Positions 1 to 11,643 are shown, counted from the stretch's first letter. The stretch is DNA of 64,000 nt from Symbiodinium microadriaticum (GCA_001939145.1 LSRX01000496.1:446363-510362); one strand, 5' to 3'. The notes: generated by a model from the letters alone, not told the origin. Translations and numbers: made by a program.

Positions 1-31
1 GGCCCCTAACCGGCCTTGTAGTCGGTTGCAG

Positions 32-839
32 GCAACCCTGGCCTGCCTGGACTCCGATCGTGAGGGGCCTTTTTCCAGCGGCGATGGTGAGTCCAGCTTT
101 GGTTTGCCGGCCGCTGGGCGGCAGAGAAGTTCTGGAAAGAACAGAGCCAAGAAGAAGGCCTCATTTCAAGAAGCCTTGGAAGCTTTCTGAGGCCGTGGTC
201 TCACCTCGGAGCTCTCTGGGCCCGGGTGCTCGGACCCGGGCGCAGAGCCCGAACCCTCGTGGCTCGCGGCACGGCTCGGAGACCCTCTCGGAGATCGAGC
301 CACGGATGGTGCGGCGCGGATCCTCCGAGCCAAGGCCCAAACCGAGAGATGCCAATTATTTGCCGAGACGAGAGCGCCCAAAATTTCCTTCGTCTTTGAG
401 CCGCAGGCCTGGAGAGCTGCCAGACGTCGGTGCCCGGGTAAAAATCTTCAGCCAAACTCCATACTGACCTACTGCGTGCTGCCTTCGACCATAGGATGAA
501 TAGCACACACTGCAGCAGGGCTTCGGCGGACAACGGAGCCGAAGCAATGCTGCGCTTCTTGGTAGGGTCGTTTTCCAAGGTTGTCAAGCTCGGGTACACG
601 ATGTTTGCACGGCGGCCGCTGCTGCCACCGTGGCTGCCAAGTCTGTTGCTGCAGCCGTTGAGAGGACGGACTACGACAACAAATGGCAATTTGCAGCTCG
701 CTTGCAAGGTCAGGTGTTTGTGTTTTCGCGATCCTGTGCGCAACAGCGAAGATGCTCGGTGGTTACCGAGGCAGAGCCCAGCTTCTTTTCCTGGCTTTGT
801 GATGAGCTGAACAGTCGCCCCGATGAGGCACATGCATGA
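32..839 (+). CDS. Unrecognised two-exon coding region, 5' partial
   Basis: Exon 1 opens at 32 after TTGCAG (AG at 30-31) and keeps a protein-like frame rich in Lys, Arg, Ala and Glu to about 437, where GTAAAA could be the donor. The frame is broken once by TGA at 188-190, yet reads protein-like on both sides (for example AARLGDPLGDRATDGAARIL after it). Exon 2 opens at 516 after CACTGCAG, in a different frame, and ends with TGA at 837-839. It contains an Ala-rich stretch, then VERTDYDNKWQFAARLQ. The link between the exons is not resolved: the GTAAAA donor gives the wrong phase for exon 2, whereas a GC donor at about 417 would fit. I do not recognise the family. The TGA may mean an unseen intron, a pseudogene or recoding. 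Antisense frames of up to 234 aa look like shadows. Confidence 0.45.
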
Positions 840-1079
840 GCTGATGACAAGCAGTGCTCGGCTACGCTGATTCTGACCCTTAGCCTCAGGCTTACTAGTC
901 CGCACTAGATGTTTGACCTAACCTAGCATGATATGTAATAGTAATAACAAGTAACAAGAACAATAAACAAATAATGAGTAACAATGATTGCTAGTGTTGA
1001 ATACTAATAACAACAATAATAATAATAATAATATTGACATTTACTGTAGCTGTTGCTGTCTTTGCTTGTCCCTCTGCAG

Positions 1080-1160
1080 GAGCAGCTGCCTTATGTCCCT
1101 CGCAATCATCTGCTGGAGGTGGCGAAGGTACCGAGACAATTGGAGATACGTGGCAAGCAT
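1080..1160 (+). CDS. Internal exon, unrecognised gene
   Basis: This clean 27-codon exon, phase 0 at both ends, lies between CCTCTGCAG and a GTAAGA donor. It encodes EQLPYVPRNHLLEVAKVPRQ and then LEIRGKH. It follows the 32-839 region on the same strand and may belong to the same gene. No family is recognised. The canonical splice signals and the amphipathic protein-like composition make it one of the safer small exons here. Confidence 0.5.
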
Positions 1161-1669
1161 GTAAGACAGTCACAGGGGCTCATCTTGCTTTTTCCAGTGG
1201 CTTCCTTTGCGCTTCTTTGAGGGGGAAGCCTGGCGTGGTCCGGCAGAATTAGAGAAAAGTTGCACTTTGGCGACCAAGGAAGCTGCTGCTGCTTGGCTTC
1301 CTGCTGTGTCTGGATATCTTGTTGCATGAGTTGAGCTTCACTCCGCTACAGGCAGGGACCTCGGGTTGCTGGGTGAACGTAGGGGGCTCTGTTATTCCTA
1401 CTTGTATTGCCGGTGCTACACAGCTTGTAGTTGCCCCGGCAGCTGATTGAAAGTTTTGGGCGCAAGGTACATGTCACGTATGTGTACCGGACTTTGTGTA
1501 AGTGTAAGCCGGTACAGCCCCTGTTTGCCGCGTCTGAGGGATTTCCGTACATCTGCAGATCCCGGCTTTGCCGTCCCCCCCTCCCCGAACGCCGAACATG
1601 CTTGGCAGCAGAGGTCGAAAGTCGAGGGTAGACAGGCTTTGGTTTCGGGGGAGCACCAACATTGTCTCT

Positions 1670-1709
<40 letters not shown>

Positions 1710-2266
1710 CGCTTTCTCTTGCTATCACGGAGGAACGGGGATAGCTGTATAATGTAGGAACCTGATTGACAACGGGGGCCTCCCGGCTATCAAGGTCGTC
1801 AAGGTTCCCATAAGTCCGATCAATTATTTGGCCGAACCTTGTTTATAGAGTCTTGGAGGGCAGGACTGGCACAGCAGTAGCACAAATTCTGAGCATGAGT
1901 CCGCTCCTCAGTATCTGAGTCGCATATTCTCGTTAAGGACTCAGGTAGGGCCTTGTTTGGGGGTCATTGCAAAGTCAACTAAACTGCAAATGCTGGACGC
2001 CGCCGGGCCTGTAACATCGAAGGATCTTTGTTAATCAGGTTCCGACATCAACAGTATTAGTAGTAATGGTTTCAAAAGATCGTGCCAATTATGTTGGTGC
2101 TCCCAAGAAAAGTTTTCGACAGACATTCGCAACCTCTGGGATCCTGTTTAATGTTGGCATGTCGCCACTAGAGGCGATTCGTTAGCATCACATATCCAGT
2201 AGATATCATGAATTTCGGCTGTGTATCATCGTATGCCATTGCATTTTCTTCATCTCGCTTGCATAG
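1161..2266 (+). other. Intron or spacer with CT microsatellite
   Basis: No convincing exon is seen. The stretch holds a (CT)n tract at about 1670-1703, continuing as CTTT and TTTC, and short AT-rich segments. Overlapping frames near 1430-1750 run through the CT tract and read as low-complexity Ser/Leu or Arg/Glu, so they are not called genes. Confidence 0.5.
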
Positions 2267-2651
2267 GATGCCACGACAGGCGGTCCGCTCGTGCACGCAG
2301 CTGATGCTCGGATTGCGGCAGTGGGGCTGCTGGGACCATCGGGGAGGCTCGCAGACGACTAATTCAAGCTAGGCGCCTTTCTGCATGACTTTGGTGATCA
2401 GCGCGGGATGCCCGTGGGAGCTTATGCTGGCGATGGTCGACGCATAGTTCCACCATTCCGCTCGTGTGTCAGGCATTCAGGATCGTCCGCCAGCTGCTCC
2501 TGAGATGAAATTTGATGATAGCGAGCTTGGGATTCACTATGATTTGACCATTTGGAATCACGCTGCTTGCGCTGAGGCTTTGCTAAACCATGGCTCCAAA
2601 AATGTGATGCTGAACATCACAGAACAAGGCGAGGCCGTTTGCGATACCCAG
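2267..2651 (+). CDS. Two adjacent exons, unrecognised protein
   Basis: Exon 2267-2362 begins after CTTGCATAG and reads DATTGGPLVHAADARIAAVG to a TAA at 2360-2362, or to an unseen donor just before. Exon 2481-2651 (57 codons, phase 0 at both ends) lies between GGCATTCAG and CAG|GTATTT and reads DRPPAAPEMKFDDSELGIHY, then DLTIWNHAACAEALLNHGSK and on to VCDTQ. The segment around NHAACAEALLNHGSKN faintly resembles an ankyrin helix pair, but a single weak match is not enough to assign it. Splice signals are canonical at both ends of the second exon, which is the better supported of the two. Confidence 0.5.
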
Positions 2652-3071
2652 GTATTTTGATTCCATGTGCGGACCGAGTCATCACTCTTGAAATCTGTCG
2701 AGAACCCACCGCCCGCAGTAGCAGTGCCGTAGCTTATGGGCTCCCGACGTTTGAACGTTAGAAGATGTTGGAGGAGGAACCCCGAAACCTGGCCTTGCAG
2801 AAAAGCAAGCCGGACAAGGGGGTGGGGGCAAAGGTGGTGCTGGCCAGCACGAACCTTAGGGGTACAGTAAACTGACCAGACAGCAGAACAGAAACCCAGA
2901 AGCAGAGGATGCCAAGCGCTCGTAAGTTTCGTTCACGACGCAGATTTTCATGAGCTTGGGAGTGAGGTTGAGAGTCTGCGTTCCGGATTCCGTGATTTGT
3001 GGCTTTTCGGACTGTTCAATCCAGCTCCTGGTCAGGTGATTGTATCCGCTTTTCTCTGTTGATCTTGCAGC

Positions 3072-3736
3072 TTGGTGTGTAGAGAGTGTTTTCCTGCGAG
3101 ATACGTGGAGTCACTCCGTCTTCGAGAGTCAGATAATTTATGCGGCAGTGCCGAGGAATGTTACATTGATGCTGCTGCTGTTCGATGTCGCATGGACTCT
3201 TGCCCAGGTTCATTACACGATGCACCCTGGATCTCAGTTGTTGCGGCTGCTGATTCTTGTGTTTCTATGCATCTCAGGATGTATCACTACATAGAAGGAG
3301 AATCTTTCCTGAAATTGTATGTGCTGTTCAACATGTTGGATCCTCGGCAGCAGTCTCAGGCCTTGACGAACTCCACCTGTGTCTAGCTGGCTTTGCAGGG
3401 ACACAGTTGCCTCTCATGGTGTTGACTGAGTTTGCAAGCCAGGAGATGTTTGAACGTTGGTGCCGATCTGTCGGAGTGGACTTGTTCGATCTGCTTCTGG
3501 CATCCATTCGGCATCCGTGGTACTCGTTACTTTCCAAGTACGGTGCGACTCTGCTTTACTGCTCCTTGCATGAACAAGCATTGGTCCTGCACACCTTCTG
3601 CACTGCAAAGTACAGAGATGCGAGACGCATTTCTGGCTCACTGCCGGAAAGCAACTGTGCAAGCTGGGGCAACGGAGCTCTGCAGAATGAGGTTTCGTTC
3701 ATGCCACCATCCATCTGGTTCGAGTTATCCTTCTGA
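3072..3736 (+). CDS. Dense coding signal, exon structure unresolved
   Basis: Two overlapping plus-strand frames are open. The first runs from after CTTGCAG at 3070 to TAG at 3384-3386 and is Cys-rich, with segments such as CRECFPARYVESLRLRESDN. The second runs from 3257 to 3736 and reads like a helical domain, for example LTEFASQEMFERWCRSVGVD followed by LFDLLLASIRHPWYSLLSKY. A third frame takes over after about 3600 with MRDAFLAHCRKATVQAG. This pattern fits two or three exons in different phases with small introns, or a decayed gene. No domain is recognised. Several HINC-rich strings may be coincidental. Confidence 0.35.
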
Positions 3737-3830
3737 ATGTGGCGATCAATACTTCAAGCAATGCGGTGTATCTTATCATTGCCTCTCGGATGTCGTCAGA
3801 AGCAACGCTGTCCTCGCAGAGCTGTGCTAG

Positions 3831-4145
3831 AGTACGTGCGCGGACTGCGCAACCAAGGTCACGAACAATTTTGCAGAGATCAAATCTACCGTGTTTAAGC
3901 GCTATGAAGAGAAAAGCCTTTTTCCAATAATTGCCAGTGATATCGTGGAGCGCTTCTATGTGATGCTGGACATCATATTTGTGATAGCCAGATTGACTCC
4001 AAGTCGCAATGGCCAGGCGAGTCTGTCAATCTGGATTCCAAGCTTTTCCCGGGACAGTTTTCCTGCGTGGCATGTCAAACCTGCTTTGGCCTCCAGCCTA
4101 TATAAGGAGTGTTTCCGAACCTTCGGGGAAGTTCACAGCAGTTGA
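3831..4145 (+). CDS. Possible terminal exon, unrecognised
   Basis: The frame opens after TAG at 3828-3830 and continues to TGA at 4143-4145. It reads CADCATKVTNNFAEIKSTVF, then KRYEEKSLFPIIASDIVERF and a hydrophobic segment YVMLDIIFVIARL that could be a membrane helix. It shares a frame with the coding-like sequence upstream, separated only by the TAG, so the two may be one exon interrupted by a stop or two exons. No family is recognised. Confidence 0.35.
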   Translation, partial: STCADCATKVTNNFAEIKSTVFKRYEEKSLFPIIASDIVERFYVMLDIIFVIARLTPSRNGQASLSIWIPSFSRDSFPAWHVKPALASSLYKECFRTFGEVHSS

Positions 4146-5728
4146 CATCTCGTTCTGGCTGCTCGCAGCATGAGTGATGCTGCGCCGACATGCTGGTGCC
4201 CGGTTGCGCAAGTCTTCTCGACGATGGATGCGGTTAAGTATGCTGTCTGAGGTTGTTGCTACTTGTTGTGCTCGAGATCGGTACCGACTGGATCAAGTTC
4301 TGCTTGATCACGAAGTTCAGCGAGATGCAGGCCAAGACCTTCGAGGCGGTTGAGGGGGAGGGCGTTCCATTGCACAAGAACTCTTTCAGCCGCAGCTCAG
4401 TCTTGGCGTTCAGTGTTCGGCCATCATGAAAGCGGGTGCAGACTGCAGGTGTACTGGGAAGTGCTGCTGGCGGATATCTTGCTCTGCCGATGCGGCAACC
4501 TGCGCAACAGCCAGGCGGGGTCTGGTTTCCGCCGTAATGCTTAAATATACTCGTGAGCAGAGCACATGAAAAGCACAAGTGAAGGTCGTTGGAAGTGGGG
4601 AAGATCTGCTACTCAAGGTGGGCAGAGACAATCTCATTGGACTTCCCACTGGCTGTGCCGCACAGCCATGATCAACCATGCTACAGTGAACTGATCCCAT
4701 CCACGTGTATTCACCATTCCCTTCTATATATATATATATTAACAATCACAATAATAACATATATATATAATATTATATTCTATTATATATAATATATACC
4801 GATTACTCGCTTCAGACTCTCCCTGAAGGATGGCTCCTCGGCTCAGCACTGGCAGAAGTTCAGCACGAGCTTTTTTGTAAAAAGATTCGTTCTGCTGCAG
4901 GTTCCTTACTGCTGCTGACACAAGAATTTCAGGGCATCCGTTGGAATTAGAAACAAGCAATATCTTCAATCAGCCTTTTTTCGCTAAGCGAGCTTACGCC
5001 CGCTACAGCTTGTCAATGCTTTCGGTTATTGGCACGGTGCGCCGGAATGAAGCAGAGAAGCAGGAACTCCGTCCTCTATGTCCGTGCCTGTGACATAGCT
5101 GCCACCTTCGTGTGCATGCGCATTCCGGTGGACATGAGGATGGTCTCCACGAGTCTCCATGTCCCATCCCTCCTGACCTTAGAGCAGCTGGGTGGGGATG
5201 CTACCAAGGGATTTCAAGATGATACAACAGTTGCTGCGGTCGCCCCTCATCCCTCACACTGCATCGAGTGTCATCTAAGACTCTAAGGACGAGAGCGACA
5301 CCGGCCTGGAAGAGACAGGCCGGGAAGTCTTCCCATTCCTTCAGCGACAAGTCGCAACTAGCATGGTTGTCATTCCGCTGCGACAGAACACGAGTGGTGC
5401 TACTGGTCGTACGTAGTCTCTAGTACCAGTAACTAGTAGAATTAGAATTTTCAGTACTCGCAGTACTAGCAACATCAGCAGCTAGAGGCCGGCGCCGCCG
5501 TTCCGTGGCATCCACTCCTTCAGCCACTCCTTGCAGCGACGGCTCGGCTTCAGCGGCGTGCCAATGACAGCCCTGCAATTCCCAACGAAGCACGCCACGA
5601 GAATGATATCCGGCCATGGGTCATCGCAGTATCTATAGTCCTTGTGGGTGTAAGCCAGTATCCTTGTTGGATGGAAAGACTTCCCCCAAGCCTTTGCACC
5701 GGCGCATCTTGAGTTGATTGCTCTGCAG
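4146..5728. other. Spacer or introns, AT block
   Basis: Only weak, short open frames are seen, for example 5029-5286 plus. An AT-rich block with (TA)n runs at about 4722-4797. Several TAGTAGT-like short repeats lie at about 5415-5480. No feature is called with confidence. Confidence 0.4.
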
Positions 5729-5891
5729 GACGACAATTGTAGCTTTGCACCTCGTTATGCTGGCAAATGCGCCTTGCACAGCGGCTGCACAGTATCCCCG
5801 AATTGCGGCCGCTTCGTTGCAAGTAATACTAGAGTTGCTAGAGCTGCTAGAGTCCGTGGAAGTCTTTTTGTGTCCACACAAGCAGAGATGA
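5729..5891 (+). CDS. Helical exon, unrecognised
   Basis: The exon opens after TTGCTCTGCAG and reads TTIVALHLVMLANAPCTAAA, then QYPRIAAASLQVILELLELL and ESVEVFL, ending at TGA 5889-5891. The first part is hydrophobic enough for a membrane segment and the second is an amphipathic Leu-rich helix. An overlapping 139-codon frame (5714-6133) is less protein-like and is left out. The true exon end may be a donor before the stop. No family is recognised. Confidence 0.4.
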
Positions 5892-6173
5892 GCCCATGCC
5901 GCTGGTCTGCCGCCGTGGGCCGTGAGCTGTCTAGGTCATGGTGTTTGTCGTTGGCTTCTTCCTGGTTTGCATCCTGTCGAGCCTCGCCCTACAAGGAAGT
6001 TCGAAACTGTGCAGGGTGGATAAGTCGAGGTGAGGCAAGCAATGCTTTTCAACTGAGGAAGATTCTTCTTGGCCGAGCACTCAGCTCAAGACTGATACCA
6101 GTAGCACGGAGCCGCAGACTGTCGTTTCGGTGATTGTTCATACTGAAGCCCACCAACCTTAATGCGAGTGCAG

Positions 6174-6660
6174 GCATCTTCCTTGTGGGCTTCGCTGCGC
6201 GACGGCGCAGCCGAATTCCGCGAGGCCTGGGAGTTGACAAGAGCTGAGGGGTTTTTCGGAAGCCGCCTCAGTCGAGGGAGGGGATGGCTGATCCTCTTGC
6301 TGCGTGCTGCCTTGCTTCACGAGCACCGGCCGTGTGAAGCTGTGCCTGAAAGTCATGACATGCCGCGTTTGACATGATCTTCGCGCGCACGTGGATGTGC
6401 AATTGAAGCCGGATGTGCTCCGCTCATCCCTTGGCAACATCAAGTGCTCCCATGGGTCTGCCATCGCTGTTTTTCGCCGTCGTTCCATGGGTCTCGCTTT
6501 CGAAGCGTCCCGATGCAGGGAGGCCTGTGAAGAATTCATGCCTGCAGTTGAAACAAAGGATCGCAGCATGTGCCTGGTATCCTGCGGTAATCTAGTAGTC
6601 AAGCGTGAAGATGATGTGTCCGGAGGTTTGGAGCTTTTCCCAAAGATCAAGTCACTATGA
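6174..6660 (+). CDS. Two candidate exons, unrecognised
   Basis: The first frame opens after GCGAGTGCAG at 6173 and reads ASSLWASLRDGAAEFREAWE, with TGA at 6375-6377. The second, 6391-6660, contains SMGLAFEASRCREACEEFMP and ends at TGA. Both look protein-like, but no clean donor joins them. A minus frame (6159-6650, 163 codons) covers the same DNA and cannot be excluded as the real one, although its composition is poorer. Confidence 0.3.
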
Positions 6661-6878
6661 GCGGCAGTGGGCCATGATTTTCGTTACATGCGGCACCTCG
6701 GGCTAAGGAGATCGGCCCAACATGCCTCTTTTTGCACTGTAGCTACGCATCAGGCCAATGTGGGCCTGTTGGAACTGGTGCATTGGTGTGTTCAATGATT
6801 TCCAGCCCCCTTGATGATCGCTGCGCATGTTTGAGCCGTCCATGGCACCTGTGCCAGCATCAGGTGACTCCGTTGTAA

Positions 6879-7040
6879 TCGACTGCTTTGTACATCTTTG
6901 TCCATCGTGTGCTGGATTCTGTGGTCAAGGGACCCAAATCCTGCCGATTCGGCAAACTTCGTGTATGAGACGTCGTTACTCGTATCTATGGAGAAGACTT
7001 CGACAAGCTGTTTTTTGACATCCCAGCCGTTTCACCGTAG
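6879..7040 (+). CDS. Coding-like segment broken by a TGA
   Basis: In one plus frame the DNA reads YIFVHRVLDSVVKGPKSCRF, then GKLRV, then TGA at 6966-6968, and resumes in the same frame with DVVTRIYGEDFDKLFFDIPA to TAG at 7038-7040. The second half is strongly protein-like. As at 188-190, a stop in an otherwise coherent frame suggests a decayed exon, an unseen intron or recoding. No family is recognised. Confidence 0.3.
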
Positions 7041-7165
7041 ATCATAGAGGCCTGGACCTCAGGAATTGTGGTGGTGTCCAGGATGTGTACTGAGTGTAGT
7101 GGCAGTGTCTCTTCGCACGCCATAACTACGGACGCACCACAAGAAGGTGCTGCGAATGACTTTGT

Positions 7166-7934
7166 TTGTGCAGTTGGGGATGTGGGTGTGAGTGTGTGGG
7201 GCAAGTGGGTGGTCAGTTGTTCAACAAATTAGTGTTGCAGATAATTTCAGCCGGCAGTGTTTATCAAATTGTGAATGCTTCTGTTGCTGTATTCATGCGA
7301 GAATGCCACTGTGGGTCAGACTATGCTCGCGTCGTGATCAAGCAGCATTATCGTATTGGTTTATCACAGGTGCAAAATCGTGCAGTCCACTTGGTTTGTG
7401 GACATGCATCAGCCACGTTCTGATGGCTCATGCTTATTGCCGCCATGAGTTTATCGTCAACAACAGATATGACTATTACTGGCATGAGTAATTGTTGCCA
7501 GTGCTGCTACACAAGTAGAATGAGTAGAATGCTTTGTCCACGCAGTAATGTTGAAATGTTGCCCTGGCCGTAAACCTGCATTCTGGCACGATAGAAACTA
7601 CAAGTATATTGACATAAGTCTGCATAATATAGCAAGGTACCAGGTTAATAGAGCATCGCCGCTGCCACTGTTTGACTGTTTGCTACTGCTCGTGTGTTAT
7701 TCCTTTGCTTACAGGTGTGTTGCCTTGCTGCATCGTTGCCTCTGTCTCTCCTCCTCCTATCGGCTCGTAGCAAGCAGCGACCTTCTTGCCTTCGGCCCTT
7801 ATTTGGGCTTCGACATCGTCACTTCCCCAGTTCAGCTGGCATCAGCAAGGGAAGCTTCACTTTTCTTTTGCCAGCTGAAAGCTTTTCGTGTGGTGGCCAT
7901 GCACGAGGGAACAGAGAATCGATTGCAGATCTGA
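7166..7934 (+). CDS. Possible exons, unrecognised
   Basis: The frame 7166-7423 contains LFNKLVLQIISAGSVYQIVN and a Cys/His segment. The frame 7548-7934 contains LGFDIVTSPVQLASAREASL, ending near TTTTGCCAG at 7874, which could be an acceptor for a following exon. Evidence is composition only, with no domain and no certain splice pair. Confidence 0.25.
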
Positions 7935-7941
7935 GGTCATC

Positions 7942-8043
7942 ATGGACTCCATGTTTGCGTTGACACTAAGTGCCCCTCTCTCTTCACTCTCGCCGCGCTC
8001 CCCAGCGAGCCCGGCAAGCTTCAATATTCCTGTCGATACGCAG
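7942..8043 (+). CDS. Candidate first exon with ATG and canonical donor
   Basis: An ATG at 7942 starts 34 codons, beginning MDSMFALTLSAPLSSLSPRS and ending IPVDTQ, that stop exactly at CAG|GTAAGC, a textbook donor. The protein start is Ser/Pro/Leu-rich and could be a short targeting peptide, but this is speculative. The following intron would contain the 0.75-kb TA-rich block (8100-8850), with the next exon perhaps at 8886. Confidence 0.4.
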
Positions 8044-8885
8044 GTAAGCCCAGTGTCCCGCAGCGCTGATATTAATAATAGTTGTAACAATACATACTAA
8101 CAATATACACGAATAACAATAATGATAACAATAATAACAACCATAATATAATATAATATAGTAAAATAGAATATACTAGAATCCAATAGAATCTAATAGA
8201 ATATAGTGAAATATGATATAATATAATAAAGATAGTGTAATATGATATGAGATAATACAGTATAACAAAATATAGTATACTATAATATACAATAATAGAC
8301 TTGAACTAGTATAATATAAGTAAAATACAATATAATATATAATATAAGTATAATATAATATAATATAATATAACATAACATAACATAATATAATATAATA
8401 TAGGATATAACACAATATATAATACTATAATATATAATATATAATATATAATATATAATATATAATATATAATATATAATATATATATATATATATATAT
8501 AATATAGTATATAATATATAATATATAATATATAATATATAATATATAATATATAAGATATCATATAATATATAATATATAATATATAATATATAATATA
8601 TAATATATAATATATAATATATCATATATAATATATCATATATCATATACCATATATAAGATAACAGATAATATATATTATATAACATATAATATACAGA
8701 AAATATTCTGTAATATTTTATATATAATAGATAATATATGATATTTAATATATAATAGATAATATATAATATTTAATCTATAACAGATAATGTATAATAT
8801 TTAATGTATACAATATTATATATAACATAATGTAAATACAATATACTTTCATAAACTCTCGTTGGTCGGAAGTGCCGTGGGCCAG
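8044..8885. repeat. AT-rich simple repeat block inside a probable intron
   Basis: Between about 8090 and 8845 the sequence is nearly pure A and T with short C/G interruptions. It is built from TATAA, ATAATATA and TA units in long runs. Open frames on the minus strand here read only Tyr, Ile and Leu and are artefacts. The block separates the donor at 8043 from the acceptor at 8885. Confidence 0.85.
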
Positions 8886-9030
8886 GTCGTGCGGACTCAG
8901 CAGGCCAGTCCCTCGGGCTTCTGCAGCACAGCAGTTGAGTTCCATGGCACCTACACGCACACACAAAGAGAGCAGACTCTGAAGTCAAGGAACGGCGGAA
9001 CCGGCGGAAGCGGATCGAATGGCGGCGGCG
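8886..9030 (+). CDS. Candidate exon, Gly/Ser/Thr-rich tail
   Basis: The exon opens after GGGCCAG at 8885 and ends at GCGGCGGCG|GTAATG. It reads VVRTQQASPSGFCSTAVEFH and finishes in a Gly-Ser-Asn-rich run. Both splice sites are canonical. It may join the ATG exon at 7942-8043, but the phases were not proven compatible. No family is recognised. Confidence 0.35.
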
Positions 9031-10581
9031 GTAATGTCACTTGGTACGATATCATCTTTGCAGCTGCCTGTTTACTTCCTTGCACGAGTGACACGAGTGG
9101 CTCGACGGCCAAAGATTCAATGTTAGGTGTCCCGGCACGGTGTGGTCTGAAATGAGATCGATCCCAAGACAGGAAGCGTGCTCGGGGCATCGCTTGTGTA
9201 AGAGACGGGCTTCATCTTGACACCGGTTCTGGCTTCGAGTCACTGCTACGCATTTTTGCAAGGGGGTTTGTTAGTTCCGGCCGACCTAGATTCAAGGGTA
9301 ATGTAAGTTTCAACAGTTTGGCTTGAGTATTTCGCTGCTTTGGGATGCCAACGTCCATGCTCATCACATGTTAGACCCCAAAAAAAAGCCCCGGAAGTGC
9401 AATCACGTGTGGGTCATTCCAACATAGCTTTCATGTACAAAGTGCGATTCGTTTGACGGATCCTTATTTTGGAATTTCTTCAGCAGCTTTCGTGTCTTAT
9501 GTAGAAAGGCATTACTGAAGAGTCTCTTGTTCTTATGACTAGCAGCGCATGTACACACGCGGCAATAGCCCATCACTGGCCGTGGCAGCGAGGAGCGGCA
9601 GTTTCTACTGCAGCTACAGGCCCCCGATCGCTTGTCGGTGACATGCAACAATAAGTGGGGCAGCGACCTGGAGAAGCTTGCTCATGGATGTGTATAGAAG
9701 CAGAGGTTCTAGCATTAGAGATGCAGGGGTCTTGCTGAGCACCTTCGGAGCTTCATGTTAGTCTGGGGCTGCTGCCGGCGTAGATCATCGTCATCACCAA
9801 CAACAGCAGTGGTAACACTTTCATCGTCCCGTTCATACTCATCATTGCGCATGTATGTATATATATATATACACACACACACATGTTTACGGGCAGGCAC
9901 ACACACATTCTGCCGCATTTTGCACGCGGTGTATTGCCGAGACATGCTCGACTTTTCCAGCTGCTCGCATGCAAAGTTTCTGTGTGCGTTTCTGCGGATG
10001 CTTTGCTAGCTCTGCTGTGTATAGTCTTGGTGGGAAGCAGGCATTGCTGCAAGATGTACTAGTACTTGGAACAAACATGAGCAACATAAGTAAGTAAGCA
10101 ACATGATTTACCGTGCGATATGGTCAATAGTCCTGCGAGGGTGATACGTTCGTTAATGGCACTGTAGACGCCGTTAGTGGGTCATGCAAAGATTTCCGCG
10201 CTCTGCTGTGAGACTTCTCAAAGCCTGTCGTATGACATTTTACGATAATAAACGAAGATGAAGAAAACGACCGAAGAAGCATCAGTCAAACTCGAGAACA
10301 CGTCCCTTACAAAATGCAGTAAGGCCCTAGACTCGATCGGCAAATCTCAGCTCCCTGTGTTGTGGATAGTCTCACCAAAAATTGCTCGGGAGTGCCACAT
10401 AGCCAGTACTCTGCAAGTGGAAAACCGACATGAATGCCCGGAGGCCGACAGCTCTCAGCATCGTGCTCCGTCGACACGCTTGAACTCAATCATGCCTTCA
10501 CAGAAAAGGGGAAGATTCTGAACAAAAACGCACGCGACAAATTGATTTATGGTTGCTGCTTTCTACCGTGTTTGCTTGCAG
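9031..10581. other. Intron or spacer
   Basis: No firm exon is seen. A TA/CA microsatellite lies at 9855-9885. An 87-codon frame at 10258-10521 begins with a Lys/Glu-rich segment and might include an exon ending near 10318, but the signal is weak. Confidence 0.4.
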
Positions 10582-10974
10582 GCCCTGCTCAAGCAGTTGG
10601 ACCCATCAGCGCGGCGCCGGGTCATCACAGAGCGGCTCACCCAGGCGATTTTGCTGGTAAGGTCAAGCATGAGCTCTAACTGTGACATGACCCTGCATGG
10701 CAATCACGCAACTGCATGAGTGCCCGGAGAGCGCAGTGGGTTTGTGTTGCAGGATGTTGCAGGTTGAAGGTCTTAGGAAGTTTCCTCTCACTGCGTTACC
10801 CCCAATTCCGAGCAGGCACAGCGTCTGGCGCTGGAACGCTACATGCTGACGGCGCAGAAATGCCGTGCTGCAGCCTTTGGCAAGACAGGGTTGCAGGGCA
10901 CGGATTTCGACGCATCTTTGCGGAGAGAGACCGAGGCTACCAGGCTGGCTTGCAATGCATTGGACCTAGCATGA
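10582..10974 (+). CDS. Two exons ending a helical protein, unrecognised
   Basis: Exon 10582-10656 (25 codons, phase 0 at both ends) lies between TTTGCTTGCAG and CTG|GTAAGG and reads ALLKQLDPSARRRVITERLT. Exon 10816-10974 opens after TTCCGAGCAG, reads AQRLALERYMLTAQKCRAAA and then FGKTGLQGTDFDASLRRETE, and ends at TGA 10972-10974. Both are rich in Ala, Leu, Arg and Glu and are probably helical. The phase-0 boundaries allow direct joining over the 159-nt intervening sequence. No family is recognised. Confidence 0.55.
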
Positions 10975-11039
10975 CTTGCGAGTTGACTGGTGATGCAAGC
11001 AGTGTGAGTACGCCGTACGCGTGCTGATCATGCTTACGC

Positions 11040-11320
11040 ACCGCTGTGGAAAGCTAAGGCTCGGAAGAAGGTGCTCAAAGCGTCCAATCGGGGACGCTAA
11101 GTTGTGCGTGCTGGCTTTACGACCCCCTTCTGCGCCACAAAGCTCGCCGATGCTGCACTGCCGAAGGACGCGCGCGCAAGCTCCGCTTTGCAAGGCGAGC
11201 CTTCAATGAGGCCGCGCCGGACCATGAGATGCTCCCTCGGCAGAGGTTGCGACAGATCGGGTTCTCGCCAGGACAATCCGAGAGATGCCGCCGGTGAAAG
11301 CCGCCATCTGAGCAGCTGAG
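11040..11320 (+). CDS. Possible decayed exon, frames disagree
   Basis: Two plus frames read protein-like in succession: one through TPFCATKLADAALPKDARA, the other through RKLRFARRAFNEAAPDHEML to TGA near 11296. They overlap around 11165-11180 with no room for an intron, which suggests a frameshift. A minus frame (11097-11432) covers the same DNA. Evidence is composition only. Confidence 0.25.
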
Positions 11321-11643
11321 ATCCAAGATCATCTAACAAATCTGGCACAGTCCTATCGCTTGCACATGCTCGGACCCACTGACAGGTTCGCATCCAGAGC
11401 TCCCTCCGAATGGCCGGAAAGCGTGTGTCCATCTGGGCGGGAAACCCGGAGCGGTTTCAGCCGGGAGATAGCCCATCTAACATCAATGGCGGACCTTGTC
11501 TGTTCGCAGGCCGGGGGTTCTATGCGCACTGCAAGCTCGATGCATCTGCACAGGAGGTTGGCAGAAAGCACCTACATGCATCTAGCATGTGGATACATGG
11601 TGCACAGTGATGATTTGCAGGTGTCCGCGTAGGTGTTTGCAGT

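Noticed and set aside
201-905. 234-codon minus frame
   Set aside because: Overlaps a better plus-strand coding region whose exons have acceptor sites; composition of the minus frame is poor.
8176-8688. Minus-strand frames of 79-94 codons
   Set aside because: They are translations of the TA-rich repeat, made almost only of Tyr, Ile and Leu.
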